DNA of 20,341 nt from JBBTCX01 sp038043045 (lineage in GTDB: Bacteria; Planctomycetota; Phycisphaerae; UBA1845), in NCBI GenBank assembly GCA_038043045.1, contig JBBTCX010000050.1, forward strand, positions 1-20,341, written 5' to 3'. The translations under genes were made by a program, and so were the position numbers. Positions 1-7,737 of the stretch are shown in pieces. Every line of letters starts with the position of its first letter. Position 1 is the stretch's first letter. The notes under the pieces are model-generated. The model was not told where the DNA came from. It searched no databases and saw nothing but the letters and a program-made list of their open reading frames with translations.

Positions 1-216
1 TTACACGAAATCGGCCTGACATTGCGGGATTGCCGCATCTGTCATTGGCCGCGAAAATAGCGGTGTAGTGGTAGTTTGTTTTGGTTTTGATTGGCAATCG
101 AGGTTGACCTCGGGCAGCGATCTGGAGCTGGCAGGGACAAGAGCGTCCTCTGGTTCGTGACCGAACGCGAGTCGTCTCGCTGATGTAAAAGCGACATGCG
201 TATCAGCCGTGGTCAC
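1..216 (-). CDS. Doubtful 71-aa ORF overlapping the pentahaem cytochrome stop
   Basis: A complete open frame begins at a GTG overlapping the TGA of the upstream cytochrome gene (GTGA at 213-216) and ends with TAA at 1-3. The product is Thr/Pro/Ser-rich, with no signal peptide, membrane segment or motif I recognise. The overlap would allow translational coupling at the end of the operon, but there is no Shine-Dalgarno sequence before the GTG, and the codon choice is not clearly that of a coding region. It may equally be the non-coding tail of the operon. I see no other gene, and no hairpin followed by a T-run, in these bases. Confidence 0.25.
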   Translation of the reverse strand: MTTADTHVAFTSARRLAFGHEPEDALVPASSRSLPEVNLDCQSKPKQTTTTPLFSRPMTDAAIPQCQADFV

Positions 217-1658
217 GGGTTCTTATCAAGGAGCCCGAGCCCAGATGCCGTTTCGGCCATGAGCGCAAGAAAAGTTGCCGGATCGTACTTTTGAGGCGTC
301 TCTCCTCCCGATTCGTCATAAAGCATGTTGTCGAGCTTGCGGAGGGCGTCATCGAGCGGGTCGGTCGGGGTCAACTTGCGATCACTCAGAACTGCTTTTA
401 CATACAGCGCATTGCAGGCGAATAACATTTCGACCGCAGCACGGTAACCCTGGTAAGCAATGGCCTCGCGATCGTTCGCCAGCTTTTGGAGAATTGCAAA
501 CGTGATCGAACGGTCAAAGGCTTTGCGTTCCGCAGTCACGGCCAGTTTATCGGCGAGTGCGGCTAAATCGAATGCGCCTTTCTTGATCGCGTTTCGATCG
601 GTCCCGTAAATTGACAGAAGTTTCGTCACGGCGTTGGCGGCATTGTCGTACGTCGCCGCGTCGTCAGGCAGAAGGATGGCAACGAGCGATCGACACATCA
701 ATACTGTCGCCTGATCGAAGGTCGGATCACCGAGCGTTTCGGGCGAGACGCCATGAGAACGCCTGGTTTCATTCTTGAGATCATGGTGGCATGAGTAACA
801 GTTGAAAAATGAGTAGTCCGGTGGCCCGATATTGTCCGCCCACGTGGCGAGTCCATACATCGATTCGCGCAGTCGAACGGCCTGTCCGACCGCCCAAACG
901 CGAGCGTGAAACCATGACCCTTCGCCGGGCGTTAGAAACGATTGTTTATCAGTCCAATGTCTGGGCACTCTTTCTAGATCGTTCACCAATTCCAGCGCAA
1001 CCGGAGGATGCCCGGCGGCCAGCATTCGATGGGTCACGCGCTTCGTGGCCGTACCGAGATGGCATTCCAGGCATTTCTCCGCGCGGCGGATCAGGTTTTG
1101 CGTGTCATAGAAACCGAGTGCGGTTCGTTGCTCTTCCGATCGTTCGACATCCCACGTTTGACGGATATGATGTATCCCGATCCATGACGCAGCGCGTCCA
1201 TGACAAGCCTCGCACATCACGCCTTCCTTTTCATCAAACCGTTTTGGGCGTTTCTGCTCGGGTACGTCAAACGCATGGCACGCGCGACACTCAGCCGTCT
1301 CGGGTGCAACGGCGTCTCTTCCATAAAGTAGCTTGACGATGCGATCGGATCGTTCTTCGTACAGCGTGTGGAATGCATTGAAATGCACGCCTTTCCCCGA
1401 GTCGTACCAGCGATCCCATTCATCGCCGAGGATGACCTCGCCAGGGCGGGGCTCGGCGCCGCCGTGACACATTGTGCCACTACAGTTGCCCGCGCCGCTG
1501 GCGTAGAGCGACTTTTGAAGTACGTCAAACCGGTGACGATAGGTGTTCCAGTACGACGGCGTGCTCGATGACGATTCGGACGGCGACGGTTCGACGGGTT
1601 GGAACAATGGAACTGCAGACACCGTGACCAAGAAAACTAATGAAGTCATGTGAACCAC
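213..1658 (-). CDS. Exported pentahaem c-type cytochrome (cytochrome c554-like)
   Basis: A 481-aa secreted cytochrome. Residues 1-20 form a signal peptide (hydrophobic stretch after MVHMTS). Haem motifs are one CX4CH (Cys59-His65) and four CxxCH at about 124, 149, 196 and 287. A conserved-looking AAGHPP segment (about 214-219) and several other His residues could give distal ligands. The C-terminal 180 residues have no Cys and are mainly helical. This arrangement resembles the tetrahaem cytochrome c554 group, which moves electrons in the periplasm; that assignment is from pattern only. The GTG start is chosen because GGAGG lies 9 nt upstream; the ATG three codons later would be 18 nt away. 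It follows the cyclase gene by 40 bp and probably shares its transcript. The likely role is a soluble periplasmic electron carrier for the neighbouring decahaem proteins. The partner is unknown. Confidence 0.88.
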   Translation of the reverse strand: MVHMTSLVFLVTVSAVPLFQPVEPSPSESSSSTPSYWNTYRHRFDVLQKSLYASGAGNCSGTMCHGGAEPRPGEVILGDEWDRWYDSGKGVHFNAFHTLYEERSDRIVKLLYGRDAVAPETAECRACHAFDVPEQKRPKRFDEKEGVMCEACHGRAASWIGIHHIRQTWDVERSEEQRTALGFYDTQNLIRRAEKCLECHLGTATKRVTHRMLAAGHPPVALELVNDLERVPRHWTDKQSFLTPGEGSWFHARVWAVGQAVRLRESMYGLATWADNIGPPDYSFFNCYSCHHDLKNETRRSHGVSPETLGDPTFDQATVLMCRSLVAILLPDDAATYDNAANAVTKLLSIYGTDRNAIKKGAFDLAALADKLAVTAERKAFDRSITFAILQKLANDREAIAYQGYRAAVEMLFACNALYVKAVLSDRKLTPTDPLDDALRKLDNMLYDESGGETPQKYDPATFLALMAETASGLGLLDKNP

Positions 1659-1667
1659 AGGGTTGGT

Positions 1668-1672
1668 CCTCC
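1668..1672 (-). promoter_or_regulatory. Shine-Dalgarno GGAGG deciding a GTG start
   Basis: On the minus strand GGAGG is followed by a 9-nt spacer and GTG at 1658. This supports GTG over the in-frame ATG at 1649 as the start of the pentahaem cytochrome. Confidence 0.6.
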
Positions 1673-1698
1673 ATTTCGCAGATTGGTTAAGGGCAAGG

Positions 1699-3447
1699 TC
1701 ACTTGGACGTCAACTCCACCACGCCTTCCCAATCCCGGGGCGGAGCGCCGGCGAGGGCACGTTTGTAGACGAACCGCGCCGCTGCGTCCAGTTCCACGAT
1801 CGGGTGCAGAATGTGGAATGCTTGTTTCCAATCGCCTTTCTCAAACGCTTCCAACCCGGCCGCGTGAAGGTCCAGTCTCTGGCGCATCGTTGCGAGCTCG
1901 TTTTCCTCGGTTGGCAGGCGTTCCAGCGTAAAGAGGTCCAGCGTCGTCTCCATTCCGCTCGGTCGGAAACGTGCAACGCGACGTGTCAGGGCAATGGTGT
2001 TAGGCACTCTGCGAGCGACGGCGTCCGTCACAAGGATGGGAACTTCGACGATTTTCGTAATGCCTTCCACGCGCGCGGTCTGGTTGGCTACGGCGCCAAG
2101 AATGTCGTAGGCATAGACCTGCTCTGATCCGAGCGAACCGGCGACGACCTCGCCCACCCCGATGCCAATCCCGCAAGCCCAATCCTTCATCACGTGGCCC
2201 ATCGACGTGACCATTCGCAAAGCAGCCGTTGCGGCGCGAGCGACGTGATCCTGTACCGGATAGGGAACGTTCCAGCACGCGAGGAGCCCGTCGCCCATAT
2301 ATCGCAATACGATACCGTCCTGATCGAGCACACATTGGGTCATGGCTGTTAGAACACGCCGAAGGTCGCCTTCGTACTCTAACATTCGTTGGAGGCTTCC
2401 CTCGGTCATCAGAGAGAAACCGCGAATATCGAAGAACATGATCGTGGCTTCGGTGATCCGAGGAGCCAGTCCCGGAGCGCCGGGATCCGACTCCAAGATC
2501 TTGGTTACCAGCTTCGGTGGGAAGAAGCGATTAAGCCTCGTATGCCACGTCTCCACCTTGTGCAGCGACATGGTTCGACCGATCATGTCGGCCAGCAACC
2601 CTACCAACCGCGATGTGTCGTGAAGGAATGACTTGGCGCCCGTTGCTGAATCCAAAGAGAATTCACCACCCGGTGCATTTGCGCTTCCGGCCACGTAAAA
2701 GACTACCGGCGGTTCACCCGGAATCTGCATGGCACAACAAACCGCCCAGTCGACACCCTCCGTTGCGGTCGCGCTCAATGTGTCAGTGACCGGATACCTC
2801 CAACAATAGGTCACCGGTTTCGGCGCCTCGGTGATCGCGGCCTGGATGAGGGATCGGCTGACGTGTTTAGGTTTCGCCACGTCCTCTGCCGCATCCTCGG
2901 CCAGAACCGTGTTCGATTCGCCGTCCACGCATAGGATGCGCACCCAAATCGCTCCAGAGGTTAGGCGCAAAAGACCGCAGGCAAAGGCGTAGAACTCGGA
3001 TCGACTACGAGTGCGCAGTACGTCGGGCAATTCCATCAGATCAAGCAGGCGCATTCGGTCGCGACGGCTTCCCTTGGTGCGAAGCTCTTCCGTGGGAATG
3101 GAGAAGCGGAAGATCGGCTCGCCAGGCACAGACGGTTCGGGCGTTGCAGCGGCCAGGGCGTCGACCAATTGGAAACAAGTCGACCCTATGACAAAAAAGT
3201 CCCCTGCCTTCAGTTCAAAATGTTCGCGAGGAGTACCGTGGACAAAGATCGGGTTCTTGGCCGTGGGCAAAGACTCCACCGTCACTTGGCCGTCAAAAAC
3301 GTGGAGTTTTGCGTGCAACCGACTTAGGCAGTTTTCTCCCTCAACAGTCAGGTCGGCGTCACGCGATGCTCCAAGGGTCAACATTGCGCCGCTGTGAAGC
3401 TGAAACTCGGCAAGAACAGTCGATCCTGATTTCGCAAGCAATTTCAT
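1699..3447 (-). CDS. FHA domain-containing class III adenylate cyclase
   Basis: A 582-aa cytosolic protein with no signal or membrane segment. Residues 1-95 are an FHA domain (LGASRDADLTV near 25-35, SRLHA at 42-46), a phosphothreonine-binding fold. Residues 140-295 look like a degenerate GAF-type sensor. Residues 330-480 are a class III nucleotidyl cyclase: metal-binding Asp340 in FFDIRGFS and Asp386 in MGDGLLA, the adenine-selecting Asp448 in YDILG, and the transition-state residues Asn455 and Arg459 at the family spacing (+7 and +11 from Asp448). The purine-contacting Lys before GD is Arg382. The C-terminal 70 residues are helical and TPR-like. The expected reaction is ATP to cAMP plus pyrophosphate. 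The ATG at 3447 has GAGAG 7 nt upstream. It sits between cytochrome genes, in the same operon as a protein with two cyclic-nucleotide pockets, its most obvious local target. Activity is likely but unproven, given the Lys-to-Arg change. Confidence 0.9.
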   Translation of the reverse strand: MKLLAKSGSTVLAEFQLHSGAMLTLGASRDADLTVEGENCLSRLHAKLHVFDGQVTVESLPTAKNPIFVHGTPREHFELKAGDFFVIGSTCFQLVDALAAATPEPSVPGEPIFRFSIPTEELRTKGSRRDRMRLLDLMELPDVLRTRSRSEFYAFACGLLRLTSGAIWVRILCVDGESNTVLAEDAAEDVAKPKHVSRSLIQAAITEAPKPVTYCWRYPVTDTLSATATEGVDWAVCCAMQIPGEPPVVFYVAGSANAPGGEFSLDSATGAKSFLHDTSRLVGLLADMIGRTMSLHKVETWHTRLNRFFPPKLVTKILESDPGAPGLAPRITEATIMFFDIRGFSLMTEGSLQRMLEYEGDLRRVLTAMTQCVLDQDGIVLRYMGDGLLACWNVPYPVQDHVARAATAALRMVTSMGHVMKDWACGIGIGVGEVVAGSLGSEQVYAYDILGAVANQTARVEGITKIVEVPILVTDAVARRVPNTIALTRRVARFRPSGMETTLDLFTLERLPTEENELATMRQRLDLHAAGLEAFEKGDWKQAFHILHPIVELDAAARFVYKRALAGAPPRDWEGVVELTSK

Positions 3448-3503
3448 GCTGCGGCTCTCATTCTGGTCACAAACCCTATTCTGAGTTTCTCCATCGGTCC
3501 ACT

Positions 3504-4988
3504 TCAGCGGGGCGAGCCATCAGCTTCAGTCGCCCCGAAATCTGATACAAGATCATCTATTCCGTTTTTGGTGGTAGGTCTATGGTTTTCATCATTCGGC
3601 GGACGGTGATACGTGTGGCAGAGCGTGCAATTGAATGCGACTCCCCCGATAGCGACGTCCCCTTCACCGTGACGAGGTGCATGACAAGATCGACAGGTTT
3701 CAATTGGCGGGATCAATACGTCAAACGTTTCGACGCTTTGCTCTGTCCGGTCGTGGCACGCGACACAGCTTACGACACGATGTCGCTCGTGTGAAAACGA
3801 GGAGTGGGCGAACCATCGTTGCGGGACTTTCGGAGGAACAATGGCCACGAGATCGGCAGGGCTCGCGGGTTGCTCCTGGTCATGACAATACAGGCACATC
3901 TTCTTGCCGTCATAAATTGTTTGCTCGATGACGGCAAGTTGCTCTTCAATCCAATCGACGACCAGCTTGTTCTCTTCCCCCAAAGGCAACTCACGAAGCT
4001 GGGGCCGGTCACGGAACAACGATTCCTTCCGCTCGCGCAGAATGTCCGGTTTTTCCTTTATCATTCCGGCAAGTTCTCCACGTAGAAACGCCCGAACGAC
4101 TGCGGGCGATTCGTGCGGGATGATTCCCTTTTCACCGAACGGCCAACGCACCCGGTCGACGACCAAGGGATGGCAGCTCTTACAGTGGAGCGAGTAGCGA
4201 ATCGGATTCATGTAGGCTGCTTGTAGAATTGGCCCCGAAACGTCTGTATCAAGTTGGTCATCCTCGTGAGTGGTCGGTTGTCCGAACCGCCAAGGTCGCA
4301 GGCTTCTCCCGGCCCGGTGGCAGTCATCGCAATTCAACTGGGTAGGTCCGCCCGGACCCAGAAGGTCCGGCTTCAAGTGCACCTTGTGATTTAATTTAAT
4401 CGTCGTGAAGTCGGCAGTCCCTGGTCGAGTTCTCCGGAAATCGATGTGGTCGGACGCAAAGGCGGTAATGTTCGGCGCGAAAGTTGTTTCCGCGGCGTGT
4501 GCTCGGAGGTTCGCATGACAGCCGACGCATTCCGAATCCGCGACTTCGGACAATGGTGGAACCCCTTCATGCTCGCGGTGGCATTGGTGGCACGCAAGCT
4601 TCGGTGCGTATCCAGTCGCCTTTACCGAATCAACCCAATGCAGAGATGAAAAGGTCGACTCATCGAATCCGATCGTGCCGCCATGACAAGTAAGACACGC
4701 CTCATTTCTGACGGAATCGGTCTTGGCGGATCGAAAAAGTCCCTGGAGTGACTGCCACGAGTCCGTGTGGCACTTGGCGCACTGGTCCTCGAGAAACGAA
4801 TGACCGCGAGACATCGAGCCGCTGGAGAACAAGCGGCGCGAGCCCGTAGCGGTCATGAGGAGGAGCAACGACGCCGCGACAACTGGTCCGGCGATATAAA
4901 GTCGCCTTCTCCAGGCTCGAAAGGCCGGACGACGACGGAAGTACGCGACATCGACCTGCTTCCAAAGTGGTGTTTCGGAGCGGCTCAT
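3504..4988 (-). CDS. Membrane-anchored periplasmic decahaem cytochrome c
   Basis: A 494-aa cytochrome starting at MSRSETP. One N-terminal membrane helix (about residues 29-49, preceded by an Arg-rich stretch) anchors it in the inner membrane with the haem domain outside. Ten CxxCH motifs are visible (CAKCH, CLTCH, CHQCH, CVGCH, CDDCH, CKSCH, CLYCH, CVACH, CRSCH, CTLCH). A haem-free, charged segment separates motifs 6 and 7. The frame is open up to 5087, but that extension would lie inside the cytochrome b gene and lacks a signal, so I chose the ATG at 4988, 5 nt after that gene's stop. The tight spacing suggests coupled translation and a physical complex with cytochrome b and the FeS protein. 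The likely role is to accept electrons from, or donate them to, the cytochrome b and relay them across the periplasm. Confidence 0.9.
   Translation of the reverse strand: MSRSETPLWKQVDVAYFRRRPAFRAWRRRLYIAGPVVAASLLLLMTATGSRRLFSSGSMSRGHSFLEDQCAKCHTDSWQSLQGLFRSAKTDSVRNEACLTCHGGTIGFDESTFSSLHWVDSVKATGYAPKLACHQCHREHEGVPPLSEVADSECVGCHANLRAHAAETTFAPNITAFASDHIDFRRTRPGTADFTTIKLNHKVHLKPDLLGPGGPTQLNCDDCHRAGRSLRPWRFGQPTTHEDDQLDTDVSGPILQAAYMNPIRYSLHCKSCHPLVVDRVRWPFGEKGIIPHESPAVVRAFLRGELAGMIKEKPDILRERKESLFRDRPQLRELPLGEENKLVVDWIEEQLAVIEQTIYDGKKMCLYCHDQEQPASPADLVAIVPPKVPQRWFAHSSFSHERHRVVSCVACHDRTEQSVETFDVLIPPIETCRSCHAPRHGEGDVAIGGVAFNCTLCHTYHRPPNDENHRPTTKNGIDDLVSDFGATEADGSPR
3508..3537 (-). repeat. Perfect 8-bp inverted repeat at the 3' end of the decahaem gene
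   Basis: CGGGGCGA at 3508-3515 pairs perfectly with TCGCCCCG at 3530-3537 across a 14-nt loop. The stem ends two bases before the stop codon (3504-3506). There is no T-run after it on the minus strand, so it is not a standard intrinsic terminator. It could be an mRNA stability or processing element between this gene and the cyclase, or chance in GC-rich DNA. Confidence 0.35.
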
Positions 4989-4993
4989 GGCAT

Positions 4994-5893
4994 TCAATAA
5001 TACAGCGCCATCACGGCGTGAACCGCAAGCAGCACGATCAACGCGGCTGACATCGGTATGTGCAGGAGCAGCCAACCATGAAGCCATCGATGGAGTTTCG
5101 CTTGCACGTTCAGTTCACGAGCGTGTTTGCATATGGCGGAAAGGTCGCCTATTACGTCATGACGCGACGGATCGACGACGACCATCGTTTCGTCGAACAC
5201 AAACGCAGCCTGGTCCGCGCGTCGTAGCGCGGAACGTCCGCTTGATCCATCACAGAGGAATGGAACCACCGTGGTCACGTAGAACTCACGCAATGACTCA
5301 TCTCCCACGACGGTCTCCGGCTTCTTGGCCTCGCGCGGTCCATGTTCGAAGAAAGCTTCGAGCCGGCAGCGCTCCTCGTCCGCCTCGGCGACTCGGCCAC
5401 ATACGCCGGCAACGGCTTCGTAGGCGTTCAATCGAAGATTCCAACGTACGCGATCCAACTGTTCATAGGTATGCTCGGCCTCTATCTCGGCAGTCATAGC
5501 TCGCGGGAGAAAATGTTGCAACGCGGCACCGATGACGCCGGTCAGGACCACGAAGATGAGTAAGATCAGTAGAATCGTGGTCAGTCGTCCGCCGAGGCAA
5601 AAGGCTCCATGAAATAAGGCAAACGGAAGAGAAGCGAGCCCCAACCATAGGTGACCTTTCATCCACCACGTGATGGAGCCGATGCGGAGAACCAGAAACT
5701 TCTTGCGTATACCGAGCGCGGCCGGGTAGAGCACAAAAGCCGTTGCGATGACACCGAGGGTAAGCCCGATCCATGTATCGCCACGAGGACCGACGGGGCT
5801 CGTGAAGACCTCCACACAATACAATGCCGCGCCGGCGGCCAGGAATAAGATCGTAGCGATCAACCATGAACGGTGTGTGGAATTCAGTAGCAT
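4994..5893 (-). CDS. Dihaem b-type cytochrome membrane subunit
   Basis: A 299-aa integral membrane protein with five hydrophobic segments (about 9-31, 40-61, 81-100, 103-128, 272-297). The third carries two His 14 residues apart (H81, H95), and the fifth carries another pair 14 apart (H278, H292), with further His at 268 and 272. Two helices each bearing two His at this spacing is the signature of a dihaem cytochrome b (b561/ferric-reductase/NarI-like). A polar segment of about 140 residues between helices 4 and 5 is unusually long and includes a charged helical part. The start is the ATG at 5893, with AGGAA 10 nt upstream; the longer open frame would overlap the FeS gene. It lies 19 nt after the FeS subunit gene and 5 nt before the decahaem gene, so it is probably the membrane link of a three-subunit oxidoreductase. 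Whether it reacts with quinone cannot be told here. Confidence 0.85.
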   Translation of the reverse strand: MLLNSTHRSWLIATILFLAAGAALYCVEVFTSPVGPRGDTWIGLTLGVIATAFVLYPAALGIRKKFLVLRIGSITWWMKGHLWLGLASLPFALFHGAFCLGGRLTTILLILLIFVVLTGVIGAALQHFLPRAMTAEIEAEHTYEQLDRVRWNLRLNAYEAVAGVCGRVAEADEERCRLEAFFEHGPREAKKPETVVGDESLREFYVTTVVPFLCDGSSGRSALRRADQAAFVFDETMVVVDPSRHDVIGDLSAICKHARELNVQAKLHRWLHGWLLLHIPMSAALIVLLAVHAVMALYY

Positions 5894-5912
5894 GAGATTC
5901 GCGTTCCTGCGA

Positions 5913-7709
5913 CTATTCGACGGCCTCCAATTGCCGTTCGAAGAACTGACGGGCATCCACGCGAAGCGCCGCGTCGTGCGGGCATGCGTATACGCAACTG
6001 GGGATTCCGTCTTTCAACGATGCGCACTGATCACACACGACGGCATTTTGGGCCACGTCGACTGCGGCATCGTTTTTATCTCCCGCCCGCCGCTCGTGCA
6101 TATTGATCGCGTCATAGGGACACTGTTTGGCACAAATCTCGCAACCAATGCACCAATCCTCAATCAGAATCTCACCGGTCGAACCCTTATGAATAGATCC
6201 AACCGGACAACCGATCATGCAGACGGGATCGAGACACTGGCGGCAGGTGGAAGGCACCAGGTAGCGACCGAACCTTTCTCCTTCGCGGATGAGTCGGGTA
6301 CGTCCGTCGGCGTGCGTCGAGGCACAGGCGCGCACACATTCATCGCAACGCGTACAGCGCTCTAGATCGATCAGCATCAACTTCTGACCTTGCAACAGCC
6401 CAAGTTCATCGGATTGACGAAGAAGCGATACGGTTCGAACGGCCGGTCGCGATTCAGGACGAAGGCGCTCGGCGGCTGTCGCCTCCAATCGTTCACGCAA
6501 CTGCGGGGCTTCGTTGAGCAAACGTTCGATCTCGTCACGGCTGACGCGAACAAGTTCGACTCGTCCGGGTCGTCGCTTCGCGGCGCCCTCTCCCACTGGG
6601 TGATCGAGCGCTTCGCAGGTGGCCATGCGAGGTTCGTTGCGCAGAAGTCCGATTTCTCCAATATGCTCTCCGCGCGCGCGATAGGCCAATACGCGCGGAC
6701 CGCCGGGCGCCTTACGACTCACCTTGACGGTGCCGACGCGAATGACATAAAGGCTGTCGGCGGGTTCACCCTCTCGAAAAATGATCTCGCCCGGTTCTTT
6801 TTCGATCAGCTCGACACGATCCGCGAGTTCGTGCAGGAGGGTCTCTGAAAGGTCGGAAAAAAGGGGGAGTCCGCGCAGGTGGGTGGCGAGCACGCGGCGA
6901 CGATACACTGCGTCCATTTGTTCCTTGAAAGCCTTATTCTTCTGCAACACCTCGAAAATGTTTCGAAGCATTTCGATCATAGTGCAGTCGTCCGTCACAC
7001 GGACCGTCGCCGATCGAGGGGCACGGTTTAGACAGCACATTTCCCCAAACAACTCGCCTTCGTGCAACTTTGCGATCGGGTTGTCGTATTGCAGATCGAC
7101 GGGACCATCGATCGGAATGTAGGTCCGAGTTGCGGAATCAGTCCTCCGTGGCGCGGGTTTCATCCGCCCGGTCAACAGACGCGTGAACCAGCTTCCGTTT
7201 CGCTCGGTCGTTGGTTTCGAAAATTGCAGAGAGACGACCGCTTTCTGGCGGAGGTCGTCTCCGTCAGCCGATTGACGAAGCGCCGACGATATCTCCGCAT
7301 CCACGGATTCAACCTGTTTCGCGCGCAGGCGCTTCGCGCCGGCGTCTAGACGCAACAGCGTCGCATCGCGCTCGGCGAGCGACTTATCAACCGATTCACA
7401 TTGCGCCAATGTTTCGGCACGGCGGAACAATTCCGCCCTATCCAATGTGTTCGCAATAGATGGCTGCCCTTCGCTCAGGCTTAAAACATCCGCCGTACGG
7501 AGTATGTAAAACGCCGTCCATCCCGCGTCGCCCTGGCGGCAGACGATGTCCCCTTTGCGATAGCGACGAAGCACGATCGCTCCGGGATATTTCTCAACGG
7601 CCGCCTGATTCAATCCCTGAAAGATGGAAATCTTGATGATCTGTTCAGGGGAAAGTCGCTCGTCGCCGTCTCGGTGTTCGAGTTCAGCCTGCGGCATTAC
7701 CTTGGCCAT
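5913..7709 (-). CDS. Double cyclic-nucleotide-binding domain protein fused to a four-cluster ferredoxin
   Basis: A 598-aa protein with no Sec or Tat signal, so probably cytosolic. The first cyclic-nucleotide-binding (CNB) domain (about 23-260) is interrupted by about 115 residues of charged, partly helical sequence; its phosphate-binding cassette is GELFGE...PRSATV (218-236). The second CNB domain (about 278-410) has GEHIGE...PRMATC. Both keep the Glu and Arg that hold the cyclic phosphate. Residues 440-585 are a DMSO-reductase/HybA-type ferredoxin with sixteen Cys in four groups (CxxCxxCxxxC at 452, CxxCx4CxxxCP at 489, CxxCxxCxxxCP at 520, CxxCx9CxxxCP at 559), enough for four [4Fe-4S] clusters. 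The start is the ATG at 7709; the longer frame would overlap the preceding gene. It is followed closely by cytochrome b. The likely role is the cytosolic electron-transfer subunit of a membrane complex, with cyclic-nucleotide control built in. There is no DNA-binding helix-turn-helix. Confidence 0.9.
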   Translation of the reverse strand: MAKVMPQAELEHRDGDERLSPEQIIKISIFQGLNQAAVEKYPGAIVLRRYRKGDIVCRQGDAGWTAFYILRTADVLSLSEGQPSIANTLDRAELFRRAETLAQCESVDKSLAERDATLLRLDAGAKRLRAKQVESVDAEISSALRQSADGDDLRQKAVVSLQFSKPTTERNGSWFTRLLTGRMKPAPRRTDSATRTYIPIDGPVDLQYDNPIAKLHEGELFGEMCCLNRAPRSATVRVTDDCTMIEMLRNIFEVLQKNKAFKEQMDAVYRRRVLATHLRGLPLFSDLSETLLHELADRVELIEKEPGEIIFREGEPADSLYVIRVGTVKVSRKAPGGPRVLAYRARGEHIGEIGLLRNEPRMATCEALDHPVGEGAAKRRPGRVELVRVSRDEIERLLNEAPQLRERLEATAAERLRPESRPAVRTVSLLRQSDELGLLQGQKLMLIDLERCTRCDECVRACASTHADGRTRLIREGERFGRYLVPSTCRQCLDPVCMIGCPVGSIHKGSTGEILIEDWCIGCEICAKQCPYDAINMHERRAGDKNDAAVDVAQNAVVCDQCASLKDGIPSCVYACPHDAALRVDARQFFERQLEAVE

Positions 7710-7737
7710 AATTCGGTCTCGCCCGCGTTCCCCTTGC

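Noticed and set aside
4989..5087. N-terminal extension of the periplasmic decahaem cytochrome
   Set aside because: It lies within the end of the cytochrome b gene and would place 33 non-signal residues before the basic/hydrophobic anchor; the ATG at 4988 fits better.
5913..7709. CRP/FNR-type transcription factor
   Set aside because: CNB domains are present, but there is no C-terminal helix-turn-helix; the C-terminus is a 16-Cys ferredoxin.
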